The notes under the pieces were generated by a model that saw nothing but the letters and a program-made list of their open reading frames with translations, was not told the DNA's origin and made no database searches. DNA of 64,000 nucleotides from Polaribacter haliotis (GTDB lineage: Bacteria > Bacteroidota > Bacteroidia > Flavobacteriales > Flavobacteriaceae): the NCBI RefSeq assembly GCF_014784055.1, contig NZ_CP061813.1, positions 2,924,001-2,988,000 of the forward strand, read 5' to 3'. Both the position numbers and the translations under genes were made by a program. Shown piece after piece: positions 9,157 through 17,323 of the stretch (position 1 is its first letter; each line of letters starts with the position of its first letter).

Positions 9157-9468
9157 ATGGGATTGTTTGGAATTTTTAGTCAGAAAGATAAATCTGAAAT
9201 CATAAAAGAGTATTTAGAAAAAGATGCAATAATTTTAGATGTTAGAACATTATCTGAGTGGAATGAAGGGCATATTGAAAAATCTAAACACATTGTGTTA
9301 AATTTAATTCCGTTAGAAATAGAGCAAATAAAATCTTGGGAAAAACCTGTAATTGCAGTTTGTAGAAGTGGAGGTAGAAGTGGACAAGCTACACAATTTT
9401 TAGCCCAAAATGGAGTAGATGTTGTTAATGGTGGTCCATGGCAAAATGTGGCACAACATTTAGATTAA
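9157..9468 (+). CDS. Single-domain rhodanese-like protein
   Basis: The 103-residue product is one rhodanese domain: DVRTLSEWNEGHI (about 28-40) and the active-site loop VCRSGGRSG with catalytic Cys69. Such proteins carry sulfur as a persulfide. No signal peptide is present, so it is cytoplasmic. It probably shares a transcript with the hydroxylase gene upstream. Its 3' end overlaps the convergent membrane-protein gene by 4 bases. Confidence 0.9.
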   Translation: MGLFGIFSQKDKSEIIKEYLEKDAIILDVRTLSEWNEGHIEKSKHIVLNLIPLEIEQIKSWEKPVIAVCRSGGRSGQATQFLAQNGVDVVNGGPWQNVAQHLD

Positions 9469-9857
9469 CGATAATTACCAAATCCTTTTTTTCTTCGCTT
9501 TTGAAGTCTATTGTAGATTTTGTATGAATCTAGTATTTTAGAAATAATAGCAAAAACACCACCTAACATAGCACCAACAAAAGCACCCATAGTTAAGGCA
9601 TCGAAGTCGTGACCTGTTGTTAAAAATTTTATGTAAAATAAAACGATTCCTATAATTATAGATACAAAAAAAGTCTTCAGTTTAGATTTTGAGAAGTAAA
9701 CGTAAGCTCCACAAAATACACCTGTAATTATAGAAGTAGCTGTAATTTTTGTTAAAAACAGCTCAAGTAAACTATTGGTATCTGTAACAATTACAGAAGT
9801 AACAAACATACCAGTTAAAGCACCTGCGATTATACCAATTAAAATTTTTCGAATCAT
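9465..9857 (-). CDS. Small integral membrane protein of unknown function
   Basis: The 130-residue product has about four hydrophobic segments: roughly residues 4-25 (GIIAGALTGMFVTSVIV), 38-55, 62-82 and 90-108 (MGAFVGAMLGGVFAIISKIL). The C-terminus is basic (NRLQKRRKKGFGNYR), which would be cytoplasmic. I do not recognise a family. It lies 43 bases after the response regulator gene on the same strand, so it could be the last gene of the signalling operon. Confidence 0.65.
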   Translation of the reverse strand: MIRKILIGIIAGALTGMFVTSVIVTDTNSLLELFLTKITATSIITGVFCGAYVYFSKSKLKTFFVSIIIGIVLFYIKFLTTGHDFDALTMGAFVGAMLGGVFAIISKILDSYKIYNRLQKRRKKGFGNYR

Positions 9858-9900
9858 TTTTAACTACGACTATTTTTTAAAGGTACAAAAAATTAATTTT

Positions 9901-10554
9901 TTAAATAAGATTTCTTTTTTGCGCTTTCATTACAGCTTCCATTTTACTGTGTACTTGTAGTTTCTTATAAATATTTTCGATATGTTTTCTAACAGTAGAT
10001 GGAGAGATTATTAAATTATCTGCAATTGCATTGTAATTTAAACCTTTACTTAATTGTACTAGAATTTCGGTTTCTCTTTTAGAAAGTTTTATTTCACTAG
10101 TTTCTATTTTTTTTGTTTCTAGAAGCGTAGGGTTTCTTAGTAAGTTTAAAGTTTTTAAGGCAATACTTGGCGTCATTGGTGCACCACCTTTTGTGACTTC
10201 TAAAATGCTTTTGTAAAGGTTGTTAGCATCTATTTCTTTTAATAAATAACCATTAGCTCCTGCTTTAATTGCATTAAAAATACAATCATCATCATCTACA
10301 ACCGTAAGCATTATAATTTTTATTTGAGGGTGTTTGGTTTTTATAATTTCTGTAGCCTTTATACCATCCATTTCCGGCATTTGAATGTCCATTAAAATAA
10401 CGTCTATATTATGGTTTTCCTCTAATTTACCAATTAGTTCTGCACCATTATTTGCATGAAATTTCACAGAAATATCATTAAAATAAGATAGTTTTTCTTT
10501 GATAGCTTTTACTAAAAAATAATTGTCTTCGGCGATACAGATTTTTAGAGTCAT
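9901..10554 (-). CDS. NarL/LuxR-type response regulator
   Basis: The 217-residue product has a receiver domain (about 3-120) with acidic pocket E9/D10, phospho-acceptor D56 (VILMDIQMPEMDG), T84 and K106 (YLLKE). A LuxR-type helix-turn-helix follows (about 147-210: LSKRETEILVQLSKG and PSTVRKHIENIYKKL). It should be the partner of the two histidine kinases just upstream, since these have DesK/NarX-type HisKA_3 domains that pair with this class. A NarL-like inverted repeat (10605-10620) sits 50 bases before its start codon, inside the end of the neighbouring kinase gene, which suggests autoregulation. Confidence 0.93.
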   Translation of the reverse strand: MTLKICIAEDNYFLVKAIKEKLSYFNDISVKFHANNGAELIGKLEENHNIDVILMDIQMPEMDGIKATEIIKTKHPQIKIIMLTVVDDDDCIFNAIKAGANGYLLKEIDANNLYKSILEVTKGGAPMTPSIALKTLNLLRNPTLLETKKIETSEIKLSKRETEILVQLSKGLNYNAIADNLIISPSTVRKHIENIYKKLQVHSKMEAVMKAQKRNLI

Positions 10555-10601
10555 AGTTTGGTTGTTTACTGCTTCAATTTAAGACTAATTTATAAAAATA
10601 G

Positions 10602-12419
10602 TTATACGTCATTTGCCGTATTTTTTTGAGAGGTTTCAATGTTAATAATTGTACCTATTTCTAATTTCGAATCTATTTTTACGGTTCCACCAATTTCGCT
10701 CATTCTTTTTTCCATGTTCGATAATCCATTGCCCAATTCCACAGAATTTATATCGAAACCAATTCCATTATCAATCACAGAAATTAAAAACTGATTTTCT
10801 TTTTTATCAATATTAATTTCAATTTTTGAAGCTTGGGCATATTTTATTGCGTTGTTAATTGCTTCTTGAATTACTCTAAAAATATTCATGCCTTCTAAAG
10901 AAGAAAAAGCTTCATTTTTGTTGATATTATAATTGACTATAAAATCGATATTTTCTGTGGCATTTTTTGCTTTTTCAATAAAAGATAAAATTCTTGTGTG
11001 CAAATCTTCTACAGTAATTTCGTTTTTATTCATTGCCCAAATAGTATCTCTTAACTCGTAAATTGTCTCAGTTGTAAAAGAACTAATTCCTGCCAATTTA
11101 TTTTTTAGTTTTGTGTTTGCATCTTTGGTTACAAATTTTAAATTATCTACAGAAGAAATAATAAAAGTAAGTTGAGAACCAATATTATCGTGCAAATCTC
11201 TGGAAATACGCAAACGTTGTTCTTGCAATCTGTTTTGAGTTTTTATAGTTGCTAAAGCATCTTTTAAGTCTATTTCTTTTTGAAGTTGTTTACGTTTAAA
11301 TTGGTTTCTCTTATAAATAGCGAAGAATATAATTGCTAAAATAAGCAATGCAGATCCCAAAAGAATTGCATATAAGTTTCTGTTTTTTATAGCGAGTTTA
11401 TTTTCTAATAGTTGTTCTTTTTGAATTGCAATTTCCTTTTCTTTTTTTGCGGTTTGATATTTAGCTTCAGTTTCTAAAGTTGATTTTGCACGGTCATTTT
11501 TAAATACGGAATCTTTAATTATTAATAATTTTTCTAAATCTTCAATAGCTTTTACAAAATTTTTATTCTCTTTATACAACTGTGCTCTTTCGTCATAAAT
11601 CCACACAAAAGTTTCTATATACTTGCTTTTATTTGAATAATGAATTGCAGAGTCAAACATTCTAAGGGCATATTTATATTTTTTAGCTCTTCTACCATAC
11701 ATCGCTAAATTTGTGTATATAGCACCCAAAGCATAGTCATTTTTTGTAGGTTTATAAAGAGATAAGCCTCTTTCTGTGTAAAGTTTAGAATTTTCTAAAT
11801 CACCTAAAAGCATATAAGTGTAACCTATGTTTACAATATTATTTCTAATATCTGTAGAATCTAATTCAGGTAAATAATTTAATATTTTTTTTTGATAAAC
11901 TAAAGCACTATCCAACTCGTTATTTTCGTTAAATGCTGCAGCTGTAATGCTTAGTGCATTTGTTTTAGATTTTAGGGGAATGGTTTTATCATTTTCTAAA
12001 ATTTTTGTTGCTAGCTTTCCATACTCAATTGCTTTTTTATAATCATGAAAAATACGATAGGTAGCAGAAATATTTACTAGCATTTGAGATTTGTAGTAAT
12101 TGTCTTCAAAAAACTCTGCAATTGCTAATCCTTTTTGAGATAAATCTATGCTTTTTTCAAAAGCACCTGCACCATCATAATAATGAGCAAATTCAGTAAT
12201 AAAATCTAAATACTTTTTGTAATGTTTTTTATTTTTACTAAAAGGAGTTACCTTTTTAAAGTAATAGTGAATACTATCTTCGGAATTTTTTTTTAGAGAC
12301 TCTCTGGCTTTTAAAAAAATAGCATTCGAATTATCATAAGAAAGAACTTCTTTTGATTGCGAAAAACTAACTGAATAAATAAATAGTAAGAAAATTGTTG
12401 TTTTGAAATTAAATGTCAT
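10602..12419 (-). CDS. TPR-containing sensor histidine kinase (HisKA_3 type), copy 1
   Basis: The 605-residue product has a signal peptide (ends near SVSFSQS), periplasmic TPR-like repeats (about 70-310), a short coiled-coil, one membrane segment (about 349-369, YAILLGSALLILAIIFFAIY), a second coiled-coil, and a kinase core. The phospho-acceptor is H410 in RISRDLHDNIGSQL; the ATP-binding N box is VIQEAINNAIKYA and the G box VIDNGIGFD and LGNGLSNMEKRM. It would sense an extracytoplasmic cue through the TPR part and phosphorylate the downstream response regulator. From about residue 325 on it is very like the next kinase, so the two arose by tandem duplication. Confidence 0.92.
   Translation of the reverse strand: MTFNFKTTIFLLFIYSVSFSQSKEVLSYDNSNAIFLKARESLKKNSEDSIHYYFKKVTPFSKNKKHYKKYLDFITEFAHYYDGAGAFEKSIDLSQKGLAIAEFFEDNYYKSQMLVNISATYRIFHDYKKAIEYGKLATKILENDKTIPLKSKTNALSITAAAFNENNELDSALVYQKKILNYLPELDSTDIRNNIVNIGYTYMLLGDLENSKLYTERGLSLYKPTKNDYALGAIYTNLAMYGRRAKKYKYALRMFDSAIHYSNKSKYIETFVWIYDERAQLYKENKNFVKAIEDLEKLLIIKDSVFKNDRAKSTLETEAKYQTAKKEKEIAIQKEQLLENKLAIKNRNLYAILLGSALLILAIIFFAIYKRNQFKRKQLQKEIDLKDALATIKTQNRLQEQRLRISRDLHDNIGSQLTFIISSVDNLKFVTKDANTKLKNKLAGISSFTTETIYELRDTIWAMNKNEITVEDLHTRILSFIEKAKNATENIDFIVNYNINKNEAFSSLEGMNIFRVIQEAINNAIKYAQASKIEINIDKKENQFLISVIDNGIGFDINSVELGNGLSNMEKRMSEIGGTVKIDSKLEIGTIINIETSQKNTANDV
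10605..10620. promoter_or_regulatory. NarL-like 7-2-7 inverted repeat before the response regulator gene
   Basis: TACGTCA-TT-TGCCGTA is a 7-2-7 inverted repeat with one mismatch. It overlaps the last codons of the kinase gene and is 50 bases from the response regulator start codon. The same arrangement with a perfect match is found at 15925-15940. NarL-family regulators bind heptamer pairs with 2-base spacing, so it is a candidate site for the linked regulator. Confidence 0.5.
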
Positions 12420-12458
12420 GACTATTTATTGAGCTGAATATTAACTATGGACACTAAT

Positions 12459-14393
12459 TTACAGAATTATCTTTATTTCTGTCCCTTTTTCTATGATTGA
12501 AATTATTTTTAGTTTCCCACCAATTTCGCTCATTCTTTTTTCCATGTTCGATAATCCATTGCCCAATTCCACAGAATTTATATCGAAACCAATTCCATTA
12601 TCAATAACAGATATTAAAAACTGGTTTTCTTTTTTATCGATTTTAATTTCAATTTTTGAAGCCTCAGCATATTTAATACTATTATTTACGGCTTCTTGTA
12701 CAACTCTAAAAATATTCATGCCTTCTAAGGAAGAAAATGCTTCGTTTTTGTTAATGGTATAGTTTACTGTAAACTCCACATTTTCAGTGGCAATTTTTGC
12801 TTTTTCTACAAAAGATAAAATTCTTGTATGCAAATCTTCTATGGTAATTTCGCTTTTATTCATTGCCCAAATAGTATCTCTTAACTCGTAAATTGTCTCA
12901 GTTGTAAAAGAACTAATTCCTGCTAATTTATCTTTTAATTTTTCATTGGCATTTTTGCTTACATATTTTAAATTGTCTACAGAAGAAATTATAAAGGTAA
13001 GTTGAGAGCCTATATTATCGTGTAAATCTCTAGAAATTCTTAAACGCTGCTCTTGCAATCTATTTTGTGTTTTAATAGTTGCTAAGGCGTCTTTTAAGTC
13101 TATTTCTTTTTGTAACTGTTTTTTCTTTAGTTGGTTTCTTTTGTAAACTGCAAAAAAGATGATTCCTAAAATTAATAACGCAGATGCTAATAGAATGGCA
13201 TATAAGTTTCTATTTTTTATGGCTAATTCTTGTTCTAAAAGTTGCTCTTTTTGAATCGCAATTTCTTTTTCTTTTTTTATTGTTTGGTATTTGGTTTCTA
13301 GATTAGCAATTTCTTTTGCGTTATTTAAAGAAAATAAAGAATCTTTTAAACGAATGTTTTTTTCTGCTAAAAAGTTTCCTTTTTTATAGTTTCCAATTCT
13401 AAAAAAACTTTCAGCTGAATGAAAATGTAAATCTGAAGCTAGATATATATCTTCTGGGTGTTTTTTTAAGATTTTAAAAGCTAAATCGGAATAAAAAAGA
13501 GCTTTTTTAGGTAAGTTTATTTTATTGTATAAAGCAACTAAATTAGAATAAGAACTAATTTTTTTACTTTCTTTATATTGCTTTTTGTCTGAAATATTAA
13601 TTGAAGCTAAATAATGTTTTATGGCTAATTCATAATTTTTATTTATGTTATAAATGTTTCCTAGATTATCGTTAATTGAAATTTGATTTATAAAATCATT
13701 AGTTTTTACAGATATTTCTAAGCTTTTTTTTAAGTAGATTATTGCTTTTTCATATTGCTTCATAATTTTATAGCATACAGCTATGTTATTTAAAGAAAGC
13801 CCAATTTTTGTTTCATCATTATATTTTTCTCTTATTTTTAAAGCCTTAAAATGATATTCTAAAGCTTTGTCTGTAAGAAACATCTCTTGGTAAATTAAAC
13901 CTATGTTACTTAGTGGGTTCGCTTTGTTTAATTCATTATTTAGTTCTTCTTCTAGTTGTAAAGATTTAAAAAAATAATCTAAAACTTTATTAAAATATCC
14001 TTGATTCCAATTATACATACCAAGGTTATTTAGACATTTACTTTCTAAACTTTTAAAGTTATTTTCTATAGAAAGTTCTAAAGATTTAGAAAAATAATAA
14101 TTAGCAGAATCTTTTATTCCAATTACATCAAAATAAATACCATGAGTATTTGTTAGTTTAATAAAACCAAATTTATAGTTTGCTTTTTTTGTGAACTCTT
14201 CTCCTTCTGTAATAATTTTTAAAGCCTTTTTTTTATCAGAAAAAATATATTTAAATCCAACTTTATTATATGCCTCAGCAATTATTGAATCGTTATTTGT
14301 CTTTTTTGCGCTAATTAAAAGGCTATCTATTTCTTGACAATAAAAATTAGTGAAACTAAAAAAGAATGTAAGGATGAAAAGTCTAATTTTCAT
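12459..14393 (-). CDS. TPR-containing sensor histidine kinase (HisKA_3 type), copy 2
   Basis: The 644-residue product has the same layout as its neighbour: signal peptide (ends near FYCQ), about six TPR repeats (about 40-345, for example LNNLGMYNWNQGYFNKVLDYFFKSLQL), one membrane segment (about 398-417), coiled-coil, phospho-acceptor H458 (RISRDLHDNIGSQL) and HATPase boxes (VVQEAVNNSIKYA, DNGIGFD). The TPR part is longer and clearly diverged from copy 1, while the membrane, linker and kinase regions are almost the same. This suggests two sensors with different inputs feeding one regulator. It is 39 bases upstream of copy 1 and 9 bases after the small coiled-coil protein gene. Confidence 0.92.
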   Translation of the reverse strand: MKIRLFILTFFFSFTNFYCQEIDSLLISAKKTNNDSIIAEAYNKVGFKYIFSDKKKALKIITEGEEFTKKANYKFGFIKLTNTHGIYFDVIGIKDSANYYFSKSLELSIENNFKSLESKCLNNLGMYNWNQGYFNKVLDYFFKSLQLEEELNNELNKANPLSNIGLIYQEMFLTDKALEYHFKALKIREKYNDETKIGLSLNNIAVCYKIMKQYEKAIIYLKKSLEISVKTNDFINQISINDNLGNIYNINKNYELAIKHYLASINISDKKQYKESKKISSYSNLVALYNKINLPKKALFYSDLAFKILKKHPEDIYLASDLHFHSAESFFRIGNYKKGNFLAEKNIRLKDSLFSLNNAKEIANLETKYQTIKKEKEIAIQKEQLLEQELAIKNRNLYAILLASALLILGIIFFAVYKRNQLKKKQLQKEIDLKDALATIKTQNRLQEQRLRISRDLHDNIGSQLTFIISSVDNLKYVSKNANEKLKDKLAGISSFTTETIYELRDTIWAMNKSEITIEDLHTRILSFVEKAKIATENVEFTVNYTINKNEAFSSLEGMNIFRVVQEAVNNSIKYAEASKIEIKIDKKENQFLISVIDNGIGFDINSVELGNGLSNMEKRMSEIGGKLKIISIIEKGTEIKIIL

Positions 14394-14402
14394 AAGATTA
14401 TT

Positions 14403-14696
14403 TTAGGTTGATTTAAATATTTCAGTTAAAGAAAAACGAGTATTTAAGAGACCAACATTTAATACATTTAAATGTAGTTGTGTTTTTTTTTGAATGTTCT
14501 CAATTTCTAAATCAACAATATTTAGTTTTTTTTCTAGCAATTTTTCTTTTTTAAAATCTAAAAGTAAATAATTTAGTTTGTTCATTTCTAGATTTTTATA
14601 TTTTTTATAATTTAAATATAAGAAAAGTAACAATAAAAAGATAAATACTAAAAGTAGTATTAAGGTCGATTTGCTATTCGTTGGGAGATTTATCAT
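14403..14696 (-). CDS. Small single-pass membrane protein with coiled-coil
   Basis: I place the start at 14696 (MINLPTN); the upstream extension to 14747 runs into the hairpin at 14722-14757. The 97-residue product has one membrane segment (about 11-30, TLILLLVFIFLLLLFLYL) and then a basic coiled-coil (about 31-75). The layout recalls the membrane-plus-linker part of the neighbouring kinases, without the kinase domain, but similarity in sequence is not clear. It is 9 bases before kinase copy 2, so is co-transcribed. It could be an accessory of the sensors or a decayed kinase remnant. Confidence 0.5.
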   Translation of the reverse strand: MINLPTNSKSTLILLLVFIFLLLLFLYLNYKKYKNLEMNKLNYLLLDFKKEKLLEKKLNIVDLEIENIQKKTQLHLNVLNVGLLNTRFSLTEIFKST

Positions 14697-14721
14697 TAAA
14701 AATTTTTTTAATTTAAAAAGG

Positions 14722-14757
14722 AGATGGTTGCTGTTTTTTAAAAACAAACAACCATCT
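14722..14757 (-). terminator. Hairpin terminator after the secreted unknown gene
   Basis: Arms AGATGGTTG (14722-14730) and CAACCATCT (14749-14757) pair perfectly, with further pairing TGTTTTT/AAAAACA inside. On the minus strand it follows the stop at 14811 and is followed by CTTTTT, fitting a factor-independent terminator. It separates that gene from the sensor operon. Confidence 0.7.
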
Positions 14758-14810
14758 GTAACCCTAAAATAATTTTACTATTTTTTTTGAGTTACTGGAG
14801 ATTCTTTATC

Positions 14811-15869
14811 TTATTTTAATTTATCAAAAAACTCGTCTAATTGTTTGTCTAAAAAGGTATTACATGCATTGTAAAAGCCTTCTGCATATTTGTCTCCATC
14901 TACATTAATCCATTTTGTAGTTGTAGAAAAACGATCTGCTTTTGCATCTAAATAATTAGAAAAAGTTGAAAAAGAAGTTGGTGTAAAAGAACCTTGCTTT
15001 TGATAAGCAACCACTTTTTCTTTTTTCATGATGTCGTTAATTTCTAGATCTTCTTTTAAAGTACCTGTATAACTAGCCTGAACTTGGTCGTAAAATGCAA
15101 CGTTAGAACTAACACGATGTATGTCTGATGCCCCTTTTATTTTTACAGAACCAAATAATTTGCCTAAAGTTGTTTTTTTCTTTTTAAATTTTTGTGGAAT
15201 TGTAATTGCGTATTCTCCTACCAAGCGTAAATTGGTTTTAATTTTTACTTTTGCGGCTCTTCCTTTCATCCAATCGTTACCTGTTTCAGAGAAAATTACG
15301 TATAAATTTACGTCGGTTACAATGGCATTATTTAATTGTTTGGCAAGTTTTGCTTGTATGCCTGAACTTCCAAAATCGAAAAACCCTTTTTTCTTATAAT
15401 AAAAAGTGAAGTTTTCTGGTGCACAAGTAATAATTCCAGATAAGTTTTCTTTTAAATATGGTCCAGTTGCTTTGTCCCAATCTTTTATAGCCTCGGTTTT
15501 TGCAACTTCTTCGGAAGTAATAATTTCATAGCCTTCTGCTTTTAATCTTTTTATGTAGTTTTTATACAATTGATTTGTTTTCTCCTGCATTTTTACACCA
15601 TCAATTCCGCCTAAACCAATAGCAGCTTTTGCAGTAGAACTACTTGTATTTCCGCCAATTCTTCCGCCATTTCCACCAGCTTTAAAATCGATGGCTTCTT
15701 TATATACTTCAAAATTTACGTTAAAAGAATTAATAAATATTCTTTTAGTTGCTTTTTTCATGGTTTTAAATGCCCACTTTTTGTTAGTAGTTTTTATTTT
15801 ACCAAGACTTTGCGCATTTACAGAAATTGTAAAGCAAATTACGATTACAGATAAGAGTAGTTTTTTCAT
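14811..15869 (-). CDS. Secreted protein of unknown function
   Basis: The 352-residue product has a clear signal peptide (MKKLLLSVIVICFTISVNAQS). A Gly/Ser-rich stretch follows (about 65-92, GGNGGRIGGNTSSSTAKAAIGLGG), then mixed alpha/beta sequence with many Lys and aromatic residues and no lipobox, membrane segment or known catalytic motif. I do not recognise a family. A perfect 16-base NarL-like inverted repeat (15925-15940) lies 55 bases before the start codon, and a terminator follows the gene, so it is probably a single-gene unit controlled by the linked response regulator. Confidence 0.75.
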   Translation of the reverse strand: MKKLLLSVIVICFTISVNAQSLGKIKTTNKKWAFKTMKKATKRIFINSFNVNFEVYKEAIDFKAGGNGGRIGGNTSSSTAKAAIGLGGIDGVKMQEKTNQLYKNYIKRLKAEGYEIITSEEVAKTEAIKDWDKATGPYLKENLSGIITCAPENFTFYYKKKGFFDFGSSGIQAKLAKQLNNAIVTDVNLYVIFSETGNDWMKGRAAKVKIKTNLRLVGEYAITIPQKFKKKKTTLGKLFGSVKIKGASDIHRVSSNVAFYDQVQASYTGTLKEDLEINDIMKKEKVVAYQKQGSFTPTSFSTFSNYLDAKADRFSTTTKWINVDGDKYAEGFYNACNTFLDKQLDEFFDKLK

Positions 15870-15924
15870 TTTAAGTGTTTTAAAGTTACATTACAAAATT
15901 CTCTAAAATGTAAAGTTTGCACAA

Positions 15925-15940
15925 TACGTCATTTGACGTA
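15925..15940. promoter_or_regulatory. Perfect NarL-like 7-2-7 inverted repeat
   Basis: TACGTCA-TT-TGACGTA is a perfect palindrome of two heptamers two bases apart (ATACGTCATTTGACGTAT if one base is added on each side). It lies 55 bases before the start of the secreted unknown gene (15869) and 7 bases after the stop of the DUF6498 gene. CAAAATTC at 15894-15901 is a near -7 box on the minus strand, putting the repeat just upstream of the promoter, where an activator would bind. Confidence 0.6.
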
Positions 15941-15947
15941 TATTTTT

Positions 15948-16658
15948 TTATTCAGTAAAAATGATAAGTTGTTTTTTTATTTCTTCCTTGGTTACTTTCT
16001 CGTTTTCTAGTTTTTCTGATAAGTAATCTAACGTTTTTGAGTTTTTATTGATAGATTCTAAACACAAATCGATAATCAATCTAAAGAAGATTAATAATAT
16101 GGCTGCAATAATTCCTGCTTCGCCAAAAACAATAAAAAAGAAAGAAAGAATTACCACAAATTGTTGAACAAAAATTCTAACATAAGGTTTAAACATAATT
16201 TCTTTTGCAGTAAATTCTAGGTATTTTTTCTGATGAATATAATCAGTAATAAACTTACCTAAATGCATAAAAATAATTGATGGTAAAGCATATTTTATAT
16301 CTTCTAAATTTAAAATGATTCCATAATTTTCTATAATGTTAAAGGGTTCTTTAATAGGAGAGGTTCCTTCCATACCAAACAGAGAAAAACCAAAGAGTGA
16401 TTGAATTGCCACAAACATTCCATAATGCAACAAGAAAAATAAGATAAGACCAAAATCAGTTTTTTTTGATTTCCCATATAATATAGACCACAACATTTTT
16501 AGAGCATTAAAAATTCCGATAACTATTGTTTCTAAAAAGTAGGCAAATAGAATAGACATTGCAGAAGCTTTACCAATATATAAAAGGAATAATAGGTAAA
16601 TGGAACTTAACCAAATAAAGGCATTTTGCTGTGTTGGATAAAAGATAGATTTTAACAT
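15948..16658 (-). CDS. DUF6498-type integral membrane protein
   Basis: The 236-residue product has about six hydrophobic segments. Its N-terminal half (LSSIYLLFLLYIGKASAMS, FAYFLETIVIGIFNALKM) matches what I know of DUF6498 proteins, which are common in marine Bacteroidota and have no known function. It is in the same orientation as the secreted unknown gene. A weaker NarL-like repeat (16710-16725) lies 51 bases before its start, the same distance as at the other two sites. Confidence 0.75.
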   Translation of the reverse strand: MLKSIFYPTQQNAFIWLSSIYLLFLLYIGKASAMSILFAYFLETIVIGIFNALKMLWSILYGKSKKTDFGLILFFLLHYGMFVAIQSLFGFSLFGMEGTSPIKEPFNIIENYGIILNLEDIKYALPSIIFMHLGKFITDYIHQKKYLEFTAKEIMFKPYVRIFVQQFVVILSFFFIVFGEAGIIAAILLIFFRLIIDLCLESINKNSKTLDYLSEKLENEKVTKEEIKKQLIIFTE

Positions 16659-16709
16659 ATGGCTGGTTTTATAAGCCGTAAAAATCAGAAATAATGGAAT
16701 TATAAAAAA

Positions 16710-16725
16710 TACGACAAATGCCTTA
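16710..16725. promoter_or_regulatory. Degenerate NarL-like 7-2-7 repeat before the DUF6498 gene
   Basis: TACGACA-AA-TGCCTTA keeps the 7-2-7 layout with two to three changes from the TACGTCA heptamer. It is 51 bases before the start codon at 16658. CAGAAATA at 16686-16693 is a one-mismatch -7 box on the minus strand. Confidence 0.35.
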
Positions 16726-16824
16726 TTTATTTTTTTTTCAAATATAAAAGTAGGGTAAAATATATTTTAATTGTTTTATTAATAGATATACTAAAATATG
16801 TATTAGAATTTAATATTATAAATT

Positions 16825-17265
16825 ATGAAAACAATAAAAAACGTATTAACTATAATTGCTATTTCTACTTTAAGTTTAGTAAACGCTCAAGAACAAAAAA
16901 AACAAGTTTCTAAAGAATCTAAAACCTCTTATTATCAAAATAGGGCTAAAGAAGATGCTAAATTTGAGCAACAATACACAGCAGAAACAAAAAAAGAAGA
17001 AAAGAAATTTTGGAAAGAGCAAAAAGCTTATGAAAAAGAGCTAGAAAGAAAAGATAAAGAAGCGCATGCTGCTTATATGCAAGGTAAAAAAGACGCTTAC
17101 GCAGAACATCACAACCACTGTAATAACCATTGTAGTCATGGTTATTATTACCATAATCATGCAAGGTTTTATTATACTTACGAGTATAGAAGACAACCAA
17201 GATATAGAAGTAGTGTTAGAACAAATGTAAGAGTTGGTTTACCAAGCGTAAGAATTGGTTTTTAA
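16825..17265 (+). CDS. Small secreted His/Cys-rich protein
   Basis: The 146-residue product has a signal peptide (ends near LSLVNAQEQ). Residues about 25-88 form a highly charged helix (Lys/Glu-rich coiled-coil). Residues about 92-112 are a dense His/Cys cluster (EHHNHCNNHCSHGYYYHNHA) that could bind metal. The C-terminus is basic with RVGLPSVRIGF. I do not recognise a family. It stands alone between the signalling block and GSCFA, with its own terminator just downstream. Function unknown; a periplasmic metal-binding or stress role is a guess. Confidence 0.7.
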   Translation: MKTIKNVLTIIAISTLSLVNAQEQKKQVSKESKTSYYQNRAKEDAKFEQQYTAETKKEEKKFWKEQKAYEKELERKDKEAHAAYMQGKKDAYAEHHNHCNNHCSHGYYYHNHARFYYTYEYRRQPRYRSSVRTNVRVGLPSVRIGF

Positions 17266-17292
17266 AAAAATAAAAGATTATAATTAAGAAAG

Positions 17293-17323
17293 CTTGTAGA
17301 TAATAAATCTACAAGTTTTTTTT
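17293..17323 (+). terminator. Terminator after the His/Cys-rich gene
   Basis: CTTGTAGAT (17293-17301) pairs perfectly with ATCTACAAG (17307-17315) around a 5-base loop and is followed by eight T residues. This is a textbook factor-independent terminator on the plus strand. Confidence 0.9.

Noticed and set aside
12493..12762. Plus-strand open frames opposite the kinase, alaS, susC and uxa genes
   Set aside because: They are shadows of strongly supported genes and have no signals or family features of their own.
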